Made by a program: the position numbers and the translations under genes. A DNA stretch of 56,875 nucleotides from Thiobacillus sp. UBA3361 (GTDB lineage: Bacteria; Pseudomonadota; Gammaproteobacteria; Burkholderiales; Thiobacillaceae), in NCBI GenBank assembly GCA_002360535.1, contig DEQR01000075.1, positions 1-56,875 on the forward strand, in the 5' to 3' direction. Under the pieces are notes generated by a model. That model was not told the DNA's origin, searched no databases, and was given only the letters and a program-made list of their open reading frames with translations. This document shows, in pieces, positions 16,610 through 25,262 of this stretch; the stretch's first letter is position 1, and each line of letters begins with the position of its first letter.

Positions 16610-16676
16610 CCCGTAGGAGCGGACCTTGTCCGCGATTCGAGGCGTGGAGATCGCGGACAAGGTCCGCTCCTACGGG
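16610..16676. repeat. REP-like doublet (REPIN)
   Basis: A perfect 26-bp inverted repeat (16610-16635 and 16651-16676) with a 15-nt loop. Each arm reads GTAGGAGCGGACC...TCCGCGA, the layout of REP sequences known from Pseudomonas and relatives. It lies between dabA and the NuoL-like gene inside the operon, so it may stabilise or attenuate the transcript. A related, less perfect doublet lies at 30212. REP elements are mobilised by RAYT transposases; none is encoded in the window. Confidence 0.9.
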
Positions 16677-16717
16677 CTGTCCCTGGGTCCTGGCGGAGGG
16701 AAAAGGAATGCCCATGC

Positions 16718-19700
16718 TCATCCCGCCACCCTCACCGGCTTCTCCAGCAATACCGGCGCCAGGGGCTCCCGGTGGCCGGCGAACCAGTCCTCCGACTTGT
16801 CCACCGTGGGCACCGCCGCGCCGCCTTCCCAGAGCACCCAGCCGCGGGCCGGGTCGAACAGGTGGATGGCGGCGGAATCCGGATCCTTGGCGGCCACGGT
16901 CACCCAGCCACCGCCCACCAGCTCCTGTATCGGCAGCTGGCGCTGGTAGATGGCGGTGATCACCCCCAGGCTGTGCTCGATCACCACCAGCAGGCGCATG
17001 GCCTCGTGGATCTCGATCATCTGCCGGGGCAGGCCGGTACGCAGGTCGGAGCCAGCGCCCTCCATCACCCCCAGGTAGCCGGTGACGTTGTGCATCACCT
17101 TGCTGCCGCTGCCGTAGCCCTCGTTGTCGGCGGTGGAGAAGTAGTACTCCAGGCTGATGCCGGCCCCCACCGCGCCGTTGATCAGCAGATGCCGCTCCAG
17201 CACGGTGCCATCGGGGTCGAGGGTGGGGTCGTAGGAGATCAGGAAGGCGCGCCGGTCGAAGAAGGCGCCGCGCGACAACTGCCGGCGGCCGATGAAGGCG
17301 CAGGCGTTGGTGGCGTGGCCCAGCTCGGGGCGGGCCTGGGAGAAGTCGTAGCGCCGCCCGGAGACGTGCCGCCAGGCGTCGTCGGCGGTGATATCCAGCG
17401 GCGCCGAGGCCAGCCGCCGGCAGCGCTCCTTGGCATGCGCCCTGCCCGCCTCTTCCAGTTGCGCCTGGATCTTGTCCATCAGCGGCGTCAGCCGGCCCGG
17501 CACCAGGTCCAGGTCGTACCAGAGCATACGGTCGTCGCAGGTGTCGTGCTCGGCACCGACGAACCAGGTGCTGTCGGGGATGGCGATGCCGCGCCCTGCC
17601 AGGATCGCCCGCACCTCGGGCCGGTTGGCCATGGCGCTCACCAGGCGGGCGTTGGGGCCGGAGAAGCGGCCGGAGCAGGCGCCGCAGTTGTAGGCTGAGG
17701 CATGGGGGTTATTCTGGTTGCGGGAGCCGTGCCCGGCGATCACCACCAGCGGCGCGAATCCGCCCAGCAAGCCGATGTTGGTCAGCAGCGCCTGCACCCG
17801 GTCGGCCTGTTCCACGTCGGTGAAACCCAGGCGCGGCGCCTCCGGGGTGGCGGCCGGGCTGTCGTTGGGCGCGGTGAAGGTGATGCGGCTGGGCACCGGC
17901 CGGTCGTAGGCCTCCGCCAACCCTTCCACATAGGCGCCGGCGCGGCCGGGGGCCAGCACCTTCCCGGCCAGCAGGGCCAGACTGGCGGGCGCGGCGGCCG
18001 CAGCCAGCAGTGCGGGCCGGATCAGGCCCAGCCGGCTGCCCTGCGACAGGGTCTCCCGCCAGCGGGCGCGCTTGGCGTGGCGCTGGTCGTGCTCGGTGTG
18101 CAGGGCGGCGAATTCGGGCCGGTGGGTCTCGCATACCTCGTGGGCGGGGATCACCGGCGCCGGGATCACCGGCGCCAGGGCCGTCACCCCGGTGTCGTCC
18201 AGGCCGCGCCAATTGTGCGGCACGTTGAAGTGGGCCGCGGCCCCCAGGGTCTCGATGTATGGGTTGAGTTCCTCCAGGTGGCGGCGGATGCCCTCCTCCC
18301 GATCGTCCATGCAGAACACCAGCTGCGCCTCGGGTTCCGGCTGTTGCCGCCAGCGTCCGTGGTTCGCCGCCAACGCCGCGAAGATGCCTTCCCGGTAATG
18401 GCGCTCGTAGGCCTCCAGCCAGATCTGTCCGCCGGCGTCCTCATCCAGTTCGGTCAAAACGGCGAGCAGCGCGTCGGCACCGGCGCGGCCCTGGGCGCGC
18501 ATGTCCGGACCGGCGATCCCCAGATGCTGGGCCAGGCGGAACAGCCGCCAGCCGTCGCCGGCCACGCTCACCCTGCCCTGCCGATCCGCCGCGGGCGTCT
18601 GACGCCAGCTCCAGATCAGCTGCGCCACCTGCTGCCAGTCCTCGTCGCGCACGCTGCCCGGATGGTGCAGGTTGTCCCGCGCCAGCCGCTCGGCGAAGTC
18701 CACCAGGTATTCGGGCAGCCGCCCGTCGTACAGGGCGTGGCGCACCAGCAGCTCGGCGGGCTGATGGTGGAAATGCCATTTCAGGCCGTCCAGGCTGGCC
18801 TCGATGCGCCAGTGGCGGCGGCACAGGCGCTGGGCGTGCACCCGCTCCAGGACCAGATACACCGCCAGGTAGTCGAGCATGTCCACCGGGGTCGTCAGCC
18901 CCGTATAGCCGGGGTGGCCGGAGCGCCACAGAGCCATACCCGACCAGCCCGGCAGTTGCAGGGCCAGGCGTTCCAGATAGCCCGGCCAGCGGTCCTCGGG
19001 CAGGCCGGTGAGGCGCAGTTCCAGCAACAGGGTATCCAGGGGGTCGTCGGGCAGCCGCTCCACGAGCTGCTCCCACTCCGCCAGGTCGTCCAGCAGCCAG
19101 ACCGGATCGCGGTCCGCCATCCGCCGCCAGGCGGCATAGAAGCCCTCCGCCCGCGCGGGGCTGTGCCAGGCGGCCAGGCCCTGGTCCAGATGCGCGCCGA
19201 AGTGGCGGATCAGCTGCGGCCGCAGGGTATCTAGGACATCCTCGCCGGTGAGCGCCAGCAGCAATCCGCGCAGGGTCCATTCGCCGCCCACGCGGGCCAG
19301 CAGCTGGTCCAGCAGGTCATGCGCCTCCTTGGCCAGGTAGCGGCTGGCCAGGCCTTCCTCGCGCACCGCGGCGATGGACAGGCCGCTGTCGGCGGCGATG
19401 CGCTCGGCGAGGGCCTCGGCCTGCTCCGGCGACGGATCGAGCAATTCCTCGGGATGCCGCGCGGCGTGTTCCAGGCCCAGCACCTCCAGGCAAGCGGCCC
19501 ACAGGTCGGCGATGGCGGCCTGCTCCCTCCCCAACTCGCGGGGGATGGCCGGGGCGGGGGGGGCGCCGCTTGCCGTCAGCACGGCCTTGCGCGCGGCTTC
19601 CGGCACGTCGTCCTGGAAGCGAGTCAGGGCACCCATCTCCTCCACCTGCCACTTGAGCTGGCCGCGGGAGAGGCGCTTGAAGGGATGCAGCAGGGCGGTG

Positions 19701-20053
19701 AGCAACACCTGGCGGCGGCTTACCGGGCCGTCGGCGGCGCGGGCCACCGCCGCGTCCGGGTCGAGTTCCGGACGCGCGTTCAGGGAGGCTTCCAGATCGT
19801 CGAGGTTGATGCGGCCGGCGGCGAAGAATTCCCGGAATCGCTCCGCCGGCAGGTAGCCCCTGGCACCGGTCAGCCGCCTCGCCTCCGCCACCGCCTGGGA
19901 AAAGGGCAGGTGCTGGTAGCCGTGCAGGGTATTGTGGTGGACGAAATCCTTGATGGGCGCCTGGCCGGGCAGCACGTGCTCCAGGTGGTGCACCTGTTGG
20001 CGCAGGCGCGCCTTGGCGTCCAGGGGGGTGTCGGTGTGCCCGGAGTGGCTCAT
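16718..20053 (-). CDS. dabA: DabA-type inorganic carbon uptake protein (DUF2309)
   Basis: A large soluble or peripheral protein of 1111 residues, the DUF2309 component of the DAB dissolved-inorganic-carbon accumulating complex. The four residues shown to matter in Halothiobacillus DabA are present with the right spacing: C581 and D583 (FCMDDREEG), then H775 (VIAGHGSRNQNNPH) and C790 (YNCGACSG), 15 residues apart as in the reference. The fold is related to beta-carbonic anhydrase. With DabB it is proposed to hydrate CO2 vectorially, driven by the cation gradient. The start at 20053 lies one base from the stop of the upstream NuoM-like gene, so translation is coupled. It is the long family variant. 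Confidence 0.95.
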   Translation of the reverse strand: MSHSGHTDTPLDAKARLRQQVHHLEHVLPGQAPIKDFVHHNTLHGYQHLPFSQAVAEARRLTGARGYLPAERFREFFAAGRINLDDLEASLNARPELDPDAAVARAADGPVSRRQVLLTALLHPFKRLSRGQLKWQVEEMGALTRFQDDVPEAARKAVLTASGAPPAPAIPRELGREQAAIADLWAACLEVLGLEHAARHPEELLDPSPEQAEALAERIAADSGLSIAAVREEGLASRYLAKEAHDLLDQLLARVGGEWTLRGLLLALTGEDVLDTLRPQLIRHFGAHLDQGLAAWHSPARAEGFYAAWRRMADRDPVWLLDDLAEWEQLVERLPDDPLDTLLLELRLTGLPEDRWPGYLERLALQLPGWSGMALWRSGHPGYTGLTTPVDMLDYLAVYLVLERVHAQRLCRRHWRIEASLDGLKWHFHHQPAELLVRHALYDGRLPEYLVDFAERLARDNLHHPGSVRDEDWQQVAQLIWSWRQTPAADRQGRVSVAGDGWRLFRLAQHLGIAGPDMRAQGRAGADALLAVLTELDEDAGGQIWLEAYERHYREGIFAALAANHGRWRQQPEPEAQLVFCMDDREEGIRRHLEELNPYIETLGAAAHFNVPHNWRGLDDTGVTALAPVIPAPVIPAHEVCETHRPEFAALHTEHDQRHAKRARWRETLSQGSRLGLIRPALLAAAAAPASLALLAGKVLAPGRAGAYVEGLAEAYDRPVPSRITFTAPNDSPAATPEAPRLGFTDVEQADRVQALLTNIGLLGGFAPLVVIAGHGSRNQNNPHASAYNCGACSGRFSGPNARLVSAMANRPEVRAILAGRGIAIPDSTWFVGAEHDTCDDRMLWYDLDLVPGRLTPLMDKIQAQLEEAGRAHAKERCRRLASAPLDITADDAWRHVSGRRYDFSQARPELGHATNACAFIGRRQLSRGAFFDRRAFLISYDPTLDPDGTVLERHLLINGAVGAGISLEYYFSTADNEGYGSGSKVMHNVTGYLGVMEGAGSDLRTGLPRQMIEIHEAMRLLVVIEHSLGVITAIYQRQLPIQELVGGGWVTVAAKDPDSAAIHLFDPARGWVLWEGGAAVPTVDKSEDWFAGHREPLAPVLLEKPVRVAG

Positions 20054-20054
20054 G

Positions 20055-21509
20055 TCACGCCCCGAACACCCGCGCCAACTGGCCCACCGAGGCGGAGATC
20101 AGGGCCAGGGCAGGCGCGGGAAATATCCCCAACACCACGATGCCCGCGGACAGTACCGCGGCGGCGGCGAACTCGGTGCGCGACAGGTCCGGGATGTCGT
20201 GCATGCCAGCCCGCACCGGGCCGGTGAACAGCCGGCCGACGGTGCGCACCGCGTAAGCCGCCGAAACCAGCACCCCCAGCGACAGCACCACCACCCAGCC
20301 ACCCCAGCGGGCGAAGCCGCCGATCAGGGCGTGCAGTTCGGCGACGAAGCCGGCGGTGCCGGGCAGGCCCACGGCGGCGATGAAGGCCAGCACGGTAAAG
20401 AAGGCGAAACGCGGCATCACCCGCACCAGGGAGGAATAGTCGGCGATGTCGCGGGTGTGAGTGCGCTCGTAGAGCAGGCCGATGAGCAGGAACAGCGCCC
20501 CCGCCACCAGGCCGTGGGCCACCATCTGCATCACCGCGCCGGTCAGCCCGGCGGTGTTGAGCGCGGCGATGCCCAACAGCACCACCCCCATGTGCGACAC
20601 CGAAGAATAGGCCACCATGGCCTTCAGATCGCGCTGCTTCCAGGCCAGCAACCCGCCGTAGATCAGGCTGAACAGGGCGATCACCGCCAGCCAGCCTTGC
20701 AGCGCCAGCACTGCCGCCGGCAGCGTCTCGGCGGCGCGGATCAGGCCGTAGCTGCCCATCTTCAGCAGGATGCCGGAGAGCAGGATGGACACCGGGCTGG
20801 GCGCCTCCACGTGGGCCAGGGGCAGCCAGCCGTGCAGGGGGAAGATGGGCATCTTCACGCCGAAGCCGATCAGCAGCCCCAGGAACAGCCATATCTGCGT
20901 CTCTTCCGGCAGCCGGACCGCGCCCGCCGCCAGGTCGGCCATGGCGAAGCTGTGCCCCGGCGCGGCGTCGTAGAGCATCAGCAGGGCGACCAGCATGAAC
21001 ACCGAGCCGCCCATGGTGTAGAGCACGAAGTTCAGCGCCGCCTTGCTCCGGTTGGCGCCGCCGTAGCGGTCGATGAGGAAGAACAGCGGGATCAGGGTCA
21101 GTTCCCAGAACACGTAGAACAGCGACCAGTCGCGGGCGGTGAACACACCCAGAATGGCGGTCTCCAGAAGCAGGAGCAGCACGTAGTAGCCGCGTGCGCG
21201 TTTCCTGATATTGCCCGAGGCGAGGATGGCCACCACCGTCAGCAAGGCCGCCAACAGCACCATGGGCATGGAGAAACCATCCACGCCCAGGGTGAAGGCG
21301 CTGCCCAGGCGCGGGTTCCAGGCATGCGTTTCCGGGAACTGGATGTTCGGGTCACCGATCTCGAAACCGCTCAGCAGCCAGATGGCGTAACCCAGGGTGG
21401 CCGAGGCCGCGATGCCGGCCACCGCGCGCAGGGCGCGCACGCTGCCGGTGGGCAGCACGGCCAGCAACAGGGCGCTGGCCAGGGGCAGAAGCAGGAGGAT
21501 GCGCAGCAA
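20055..21509 (-). CDS. NuoM-like subunit, first gene of the DAB operon
   Basis: A 484-residue complex-I antiporter-like subunit close to true NuoM. It has FYVFWELTLIPLFFLI (TM5 glutamate), HGWLPLAHVEAPSPVSILL and the following lysine (GILLKMGSYGLIR). Its stop abuts the dabA start, so the two are a tightly coupled unit. No other complex-I genes surround it. It presumably contributes a proton path to the DabA complex. Confidence 0.87.
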   Translation of the reverse strand: MLRILLLLPLASALLLAVLPTGSVRALRAVAGIAASATLGYAIWLLSGFEIGDPNIQFPETHAWNPRLGSAFTLGVDGFSMPMVLLAALLTVVAILASGNIRKRARGYYVLLLLLETAILGVFTARDWSLFYVFWELTLIPLFFLIDRYGGANRSKAALNFVLYTMGGSVFMLVALLMLYDAAPGHSFAMADLAAGAVRLPEETQIWLFLGLLIGFGVKMPIFPLHGWLPLAHVEAPSPVSILLSGILLKMGSYGLIRAAETLPAAVLALQGWLAVIALFSLIYGGLLAWKQRDLKAMVAYSSVSHMGVVLLGIAALNTAGLTGAVMQMVAHGLVAGALFLLIGLLYERTHTRDIADYSSLVRVMPRFAFFTVLAFIAAVGLPGTAGFVAELHALIGGFARWGGWVVVLSLGVLVSAAYAVRTVGRLFTGPVRAGMHDIPDLSRTEFAAAAVLSAGIVVLGIFPAPALALISASVGQLARVFGA

Positions 21510-21569
21510 GGTCGGTTCCGGGTGAGCGAGTCTTATCTTTACCGCAATTGTCTGTCCTCTGGGGCGGCT

Positions 21570-21593
21570 CGCCGGCCACTCACGCGGCCGGCG
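21570..21593. repeat. Hairpin between the SulP gene and the DAB operon
   Basis: An 8-bp GC-rich inverted repeat (CGCCGGCC / GGCCGGCG) with an 8-nt loop, 16 bp beyond the SulP stop in the direction of transcription. It lacks a T-run. It may partly separate the SulP transcript from the NuoM-dabA unit, leaving about 60 bp for a promoter. Confidence 0.4.
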
Positions 21594-21608
21594 ATTCGCG
21601 ACAGCTTA

Positions 21609-23738
21609 TCAGGCGGCGGCGGGCGCCGGCCGCACCGGGCAGAACAGGTCGTCCTGGGCCACATCCGCCAAGCGCTCGTAAATGGCGGTCAGGGCCTGGT
21701 CCTCGGTGGCGAAGATGTTGCGCTGGCCGACCAGTTCGAACAGGCCGGTGTGGCGCATCACGTCCAACACCTGTTTCTTCAGGCCGGAGAAGACGATCTC
21801 CACGCCGCCCTCGCGCAGGCGGGAGACCAGGTGGTGCACCACCTCCTCTCCGGAGGCATCCAACTGGTTCACCGCGTCGCCGACGATCAGCACGTACTTG
21901 GCCTTGGGATGGTCGGCCACCGCCTCCAGCACCGCGTCCTCGAAGAAGGCGATGTTGGCGAAGTACAGCGATCCGTCGAAACGCATCGCCACCACGTGCT
22001 CGCTGGTGGGCAGGTCGGGGTGGACCTTGATGTCGCGCAGCGTGCCGTCGGGGAAACGGCCCAGGATGGCCACCCGCGGGCGCATGGTACGGTACAGGTA
22101 GAGCAGGATCGCCAAGCCGGCGCCGACCAGGATGCCGTGGTCCAGATGCGGCGCGTACAACAGGGTGGCGACGAAGGTGATGCCGGCGGCGACGCCGTCG
22201 TGCCGGCTGGCGTGCCAGGCGTGCTTGACCGCCTCGAAGTTCACCAGGCCGATGACCGCCATGATGATGATCGCCGCCAACACCGCCTGGGGCAGGTGGT
22301 AGAGCAACGGGGTTAGGAACAGCAGGGTGAGCAGCACGAAGGCGGCGGTGATCACCGACGACATACCCGAAACCGCCCCGGCGTTGAAATTCACCGCCGA
22401 ACGCGAGAACGAACCTGACACCGGGAAAGCCTGGGTGAAGCCGCCGACGATGTTGGCCAACCCCTGGCCCACCAGTTCCTGGTTCGGGTCCACCTTCTGC
22501 TTGGCCTTGGCCGCCAGGGCCTTGGCGATGGAGATGGCCTCCATGAAGCCTACCAGGGAGATGACGATAGCCACCGACAGCAGGGACATGATCCGGTCGA
22601 TGCCCAGGTCGGGCATGCTCACCGAGGGCAAACCTTCCGGAATGGTACCGACCACGTCGCCGCCTCCCACCAGTTTGAACTTGCCATCCTCGACTTTGCG
22701 AATGCGATAGGCATGGCCGTCGGTCTCGACGCCGGCGGGCACGTTGTCTATCGGATAGACCGCCAGCGTCCCGCCCTGCTCGTCCACGCTCCGGGTCACC
22801 GGAACACCGCGCAAGGCCTTCTTGATCTTGGCGACCTCTTCTTCCGCCTGGGTGGCGGCGATCTCCGCCAGATCCGCCGCATACTCCAGTGATGCCACCT
22901 GGGTGCTGCCGTGTCCCGCGCCCTTCTCGGCCGCCTTCAGATCGGCGACGCGGGCCAGCCTCTCCTTGCCCAGATCCACCTGCTTGCGCGTCCCCTCGAC
23001 CACCTCCACGACCATCGCCTTCAGATGCGCGTCGGCCACCTGATCGACGCGGGCGCTGACATTGCGCTCGAAGCCGATGGCCCAGGACAGCACGGTCGTC
23101 ACCACCACGGCGATGAGCACCCCCGGCCATTTCGGCCGATACTTCTTCACCCCCCACATCAAGGCGATGGCCAGCACGCCCATCAACAAGGTGGGTAGGT
23201 GTGTATCGCCCAACTGCTTGGCGACACCCCATATGTCCACCAAGAAGCTCTCGCTACGCCCCATGGGCACGCCGAACAACTTTGACACCTGCGACAGGCC
23301 GATGATGATGGCCGCCGCATTGGTGAAGCCCACGATCACCGGATGCGACAGGAAGTTGACCACCACCCCCAGCTTGAACAGGCCCAGCGCCAACTGCACC
23401 ACACCGACCAGGAAGGCCAGCAGGATTGCCAAAGCGACGAAATCCGGCGAACCCGGCGCCGCCAGCACCGCCAGCGAAGACGCGGTCAGTAGCGACACCA
23501 CCGCGACCGGGCCGGTGCCCAGGAAGTTCGACGAACCGAACAGGGCGGCCACGGCCACCGGCAGGAAGCCGGCGTACAGTCCGTAGTAGGCTGGCATGCC
23601 GGCCAGCTGCGCGTAGGCCATGGATTGCGGGATGAGCACCAGGGCGACGGTGATGCCGGCCACGAAGTCCGCCTTGAGGGCGCCCTCCTTGAGGGGAAAC
23701 CAACGCAGGAAGGGCAGGTAGCGGGCTATCGAATTCAT
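21609..23738 (-). CDS. SulP family anion transporter with inserted loop
   Basis: A 709-residue SulP (SLC26-like) transporter. The N-terminal signature is VALVLIPQSMAYAQLAGMP, the GLANIVGGFTQAFPVSGSFSRSAVN block lies around 426-450, and a C-terminal STAS domain spans about 575-690. Between two TM segments (after TTVLSWAIG, before LLSVAIVISLVGF) it carries about 150 extra charged residues (224-380), with a helical Lys/Glu/Ala stretch where most family members have 20-40. By family topology this loop is probably periplasmic. SulP members carry sulfate or bicarbonate; the DAB neighbourhood favours bicarbonate, but this is inferred. ATG 23738 fits the usual N-terminus; the ribosome site is weak. 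Confidence 0.88.
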   Translation of the reverse strand: MNSIARYLPFLRWFPLKEGALKADFVAGITVALVLIPQSMAYAQLAGMPAYYGLYAGFLPVAVAALFGSSNFLGTGPVAVVSLLTASSLAVLAAPGSPDFVALAILLAFLVGVVQLALGLFKLGVVVNFLSHPVIVGFTNAAAIIIGLSQVSKLFGVPMGRSESFLVDIWGVAKQLGDTHLPTLLMGVLAIALMWGVKKYRPKWPGVLIAVVVTTVLSWAIGFERNVSARVDQVADAHLKAMVVEVVEGTRKQVDLGKERLARVADLKAAEKGAGHGSTQVASLEYAADLAEIAATQAEEEVAKIKKALRGVPVTRSVDEQGGTLAVYPIDNVPAGVETDGHAYRIRKVEDGKFKLVGGGDVVGTIPEGLPSVSMPDLGIDRIMSLLSVAIVISLVGFMEAISIAKALAAKAKQKVDPNQELVGQGLANIVGGFTQAFPVSGSFSRSAVNFNAGAVSGMSSVITAAFVLLTLLFLTPLLYHLPQAVLAAIIIMAVIGLVNFEAVKHAWHASRHDGVAAGITFVATLLYAPHLDHGILVGAGLAILLYLYRTMRPRVAILGRFPDGTLRDIKVHPDLPTSEHVVAMRFDGSLYFANIAFFEDAVLEAVADHPKAKYVLIVGDAVNQLDASGEEVVHHLVSRLREGGVEIVFSGLKKQVLDVMRHTGLFELVGQRNIFATEDQALTAIYERLADVAQDDLFCPVRPAPAAA

Positions 23739-23837
23739 GGCGTCATCAGCAAAGAGCGTGGCAAAACGGCGGAAAAAAGGCCGGAATTGGCCGGCCAATG
23801 CACTCCGAATATCGAGGTTTCACACTGAAACGCTCGC

Positions 23838-23874
23838 AAAACGCTGCAAATTGTAACAGGCTAATCAGCGTTTT
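23838..23874 (-). promoter_or_regulatory. Inverted repeat and GTTAC site upstream of the SulP gene
   Basis: AAAACGCTG (23838-23846) and CAGCGTTTT (23866-23874) form a 9-bp inverted repeat around a 19-nt loop between the sigma-54 regulator stop and the SulP start. On the minus strand the segment 23857-23843 reads GTTACAATTTGCAGC, matching 12 of 15 positions of GTTACACATTGCAAC at 26811-26825. The hairpin could end the regulator transcript; the GTTAC element could be an operator for the SulP gene. Confidence 0.4.
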
Positions 23875-23900
23875 CTAAAGTACCGTCGTACGCATACCCC

Positions 23901-25262
23901 TCACGCCAATCCGTACTTCTTGATCTTCCGCCACAACGAAACCCGGTCGATGCCCAGCATGTCCGCGGCCTGGCTGCGGTTGCCGCGGGTGTGTTCCAGG
24001 GCGCGGCGGATCAGCACCTCTTCCTGATCCTCCAGGGTCGGAAAGGCCTCGCCGGCTTTCGGCAACACCCTGACCTGGGCGGCGCGGGTGACGTCTGGTA
24101 GTTGTGCCGTCTCCAGCGTCGGGCCGACAGCCAGGGCGACGCCACGTTCGATCATGTTCGACAGCTCGCGCACGTTGCCCGGAAAGTCATAGTCGCTCAG
24201 CAGACACAGGGCCTTGGGGTCGATGTCGGCCACTGGCTTGGCCATAGCCAGGGCGTGCTTTTTCAGGAAGTAGTACGCCAGCAAGGGGATGTCGTCGCGC
24301 CGCTCGCGCAGCGGCGGCAGGACCAGATTGACCACGTTGAGGCGGAAGTAGAAATCGGAGCGGAAGCGTCCGGCATTCACCGCTTCCTGCAAATCGCGGT
24401 TGGTGGCGGCGACGATGCGCACGTCCACCGGAATCGGCTTGGTGCCGCCGACGCGCAGGAACTCCCTTTCCTGGATCACGCGCAGCAACTTGACCTGCAT
24501 GGTGGGAGACATCTCCGTCACCTCGTCCAGGAACAGCGTGCCACCGTCGGCCACTTCGATGAGGCCCTGCTTTTCCCGGTCGGCGCCGGTGAAGGCACCC
24601 TTGTCGTGGCCGAACAATTCGTTGGCCAGCAGTTCCTCCTGCAGGGCGCCGCAGTTCACCGCCACGAACGGACCCGCCGCGCGCTTGCCGTGCAGGTGCA
24701 CGTAGCGGGCCATCAGTTCCTTGCCGGTACCGGATTCGCCTGTGATCAGCACGTTGCAATCGGTGGCCGCCACCTGCCGCGCCACTTCCAGCAGGCGTTG
24801 CATGGCCAGGTCCTGGGTGATGATGTTGACGCTGCCCTGGTAGCCTTCGATGCGCCGTTTCAGGGCGCGGTTTTCCTGTTTCAGTCGGACCATATCGAGG
24901 GCGCTCTTCACCACCTGGCGGACTTCGTCCAGGCGGTAGGGCTTGGCGACGTAGTGGAAGGCTCCTTCCTTCATCGCCGCCACCGCTGACTTCAGCGTGG
25001 CGTGGCCGGTGATCACCACTGTTTCGCTGTCCGGATGCAGTTCGCGCACGCGGCGCAGGATGGCCATGCCATCCACCCTGTCCATCATCAGATCGGTGAG
25101 CACCACGTCGAAGGCCCTCATCTCCAGGGCCTTCAGACCGGCCAAACCGCTTTGTCGGGCGGTCACCTCGTAGCCCTCCTTGCGGAAGATGTGCGCCAGA
25201 CTCTTCAGGGCTGCCGCCTCGTCGTCGATGATCAGCAGCGACGGCGGCGCGGTTTCATTCAT
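23901..25262 (-). CDS. Sigma-54-dependent response regulator
   Basis: NtrC-type activator, 453 residues. The receiver domain (about 8-120) has the acidic pair in LLIIDDEAAAL, the phospho-acceptor aspartate in VVLTDLMMD and the KPY lysine. The AAA+ domain (about 140-370) has Walker A GESGTGKE, the sigma-54-contacting GAFTGA loop and Walker B GGTLFLDEV. A Fis-type helix-turn-helix ends the protein (RGNRSQAADMLGIDRVSLWRKI). ATG 25262 overlaps the last 8 bases of the kinase gene, so the pair is translationally coupled. Its likely target is the divergent operon at 26940, which has a -24/-12 promoter. Confidence 0.93.
   Translation of the reverse strand: MNETAPPSLLIIDDEAAALKSLAHIFRKEGYEVTARQSGLAGLKALEMRAFDVVLTDLMMDRVDGMAILRRVRELHPDSETVVITGHATLKSAVAAMKEGAFHYVAKPYRLDEVRQVVKSALDMVRLKQENRALKRRIEGYQGSVNIITQDLAMQRLLEVARQVAATDCNVLITGESGTGKELMARYVHLHGKRAAGPFVAVNCGALQEELLANELFGHDKGAFTGADREKQGLIEVADGGTLFLDEVTEMSPTMQVKLLRVIQEREFLRVGGTKPIPVDVRIVAATNRDLQEAVNAGRFRSDFYFRLNVVNLVLPPLRERRDDIPLLAYYFLKKHALAMAKPVADIDPKALCLLSDYDFPGNVRELSNMIERGVALAVGPTLETAQLPDVTRAAQVRVLPKAGEAFPTLEDQEEVLIRRALEHTRGNRSQAADMLGIDRVSLWRKIKKYGLA

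Noticed and set aside
19932..22316. 794-codon plus-strand frame spanning three minus-strand genes
   Set aside because: It crosses dabA, the NuoM-like gene and the SulP gene with His/Gln/Gly-rich composition, so it is a shadow of codon bias.
23738..23842. Sigma-54 promoter before the SulP gene
   Set aside because: GG pairs are present, but none has GC at the required 10-base spacing; only the GTTAC element is similar.
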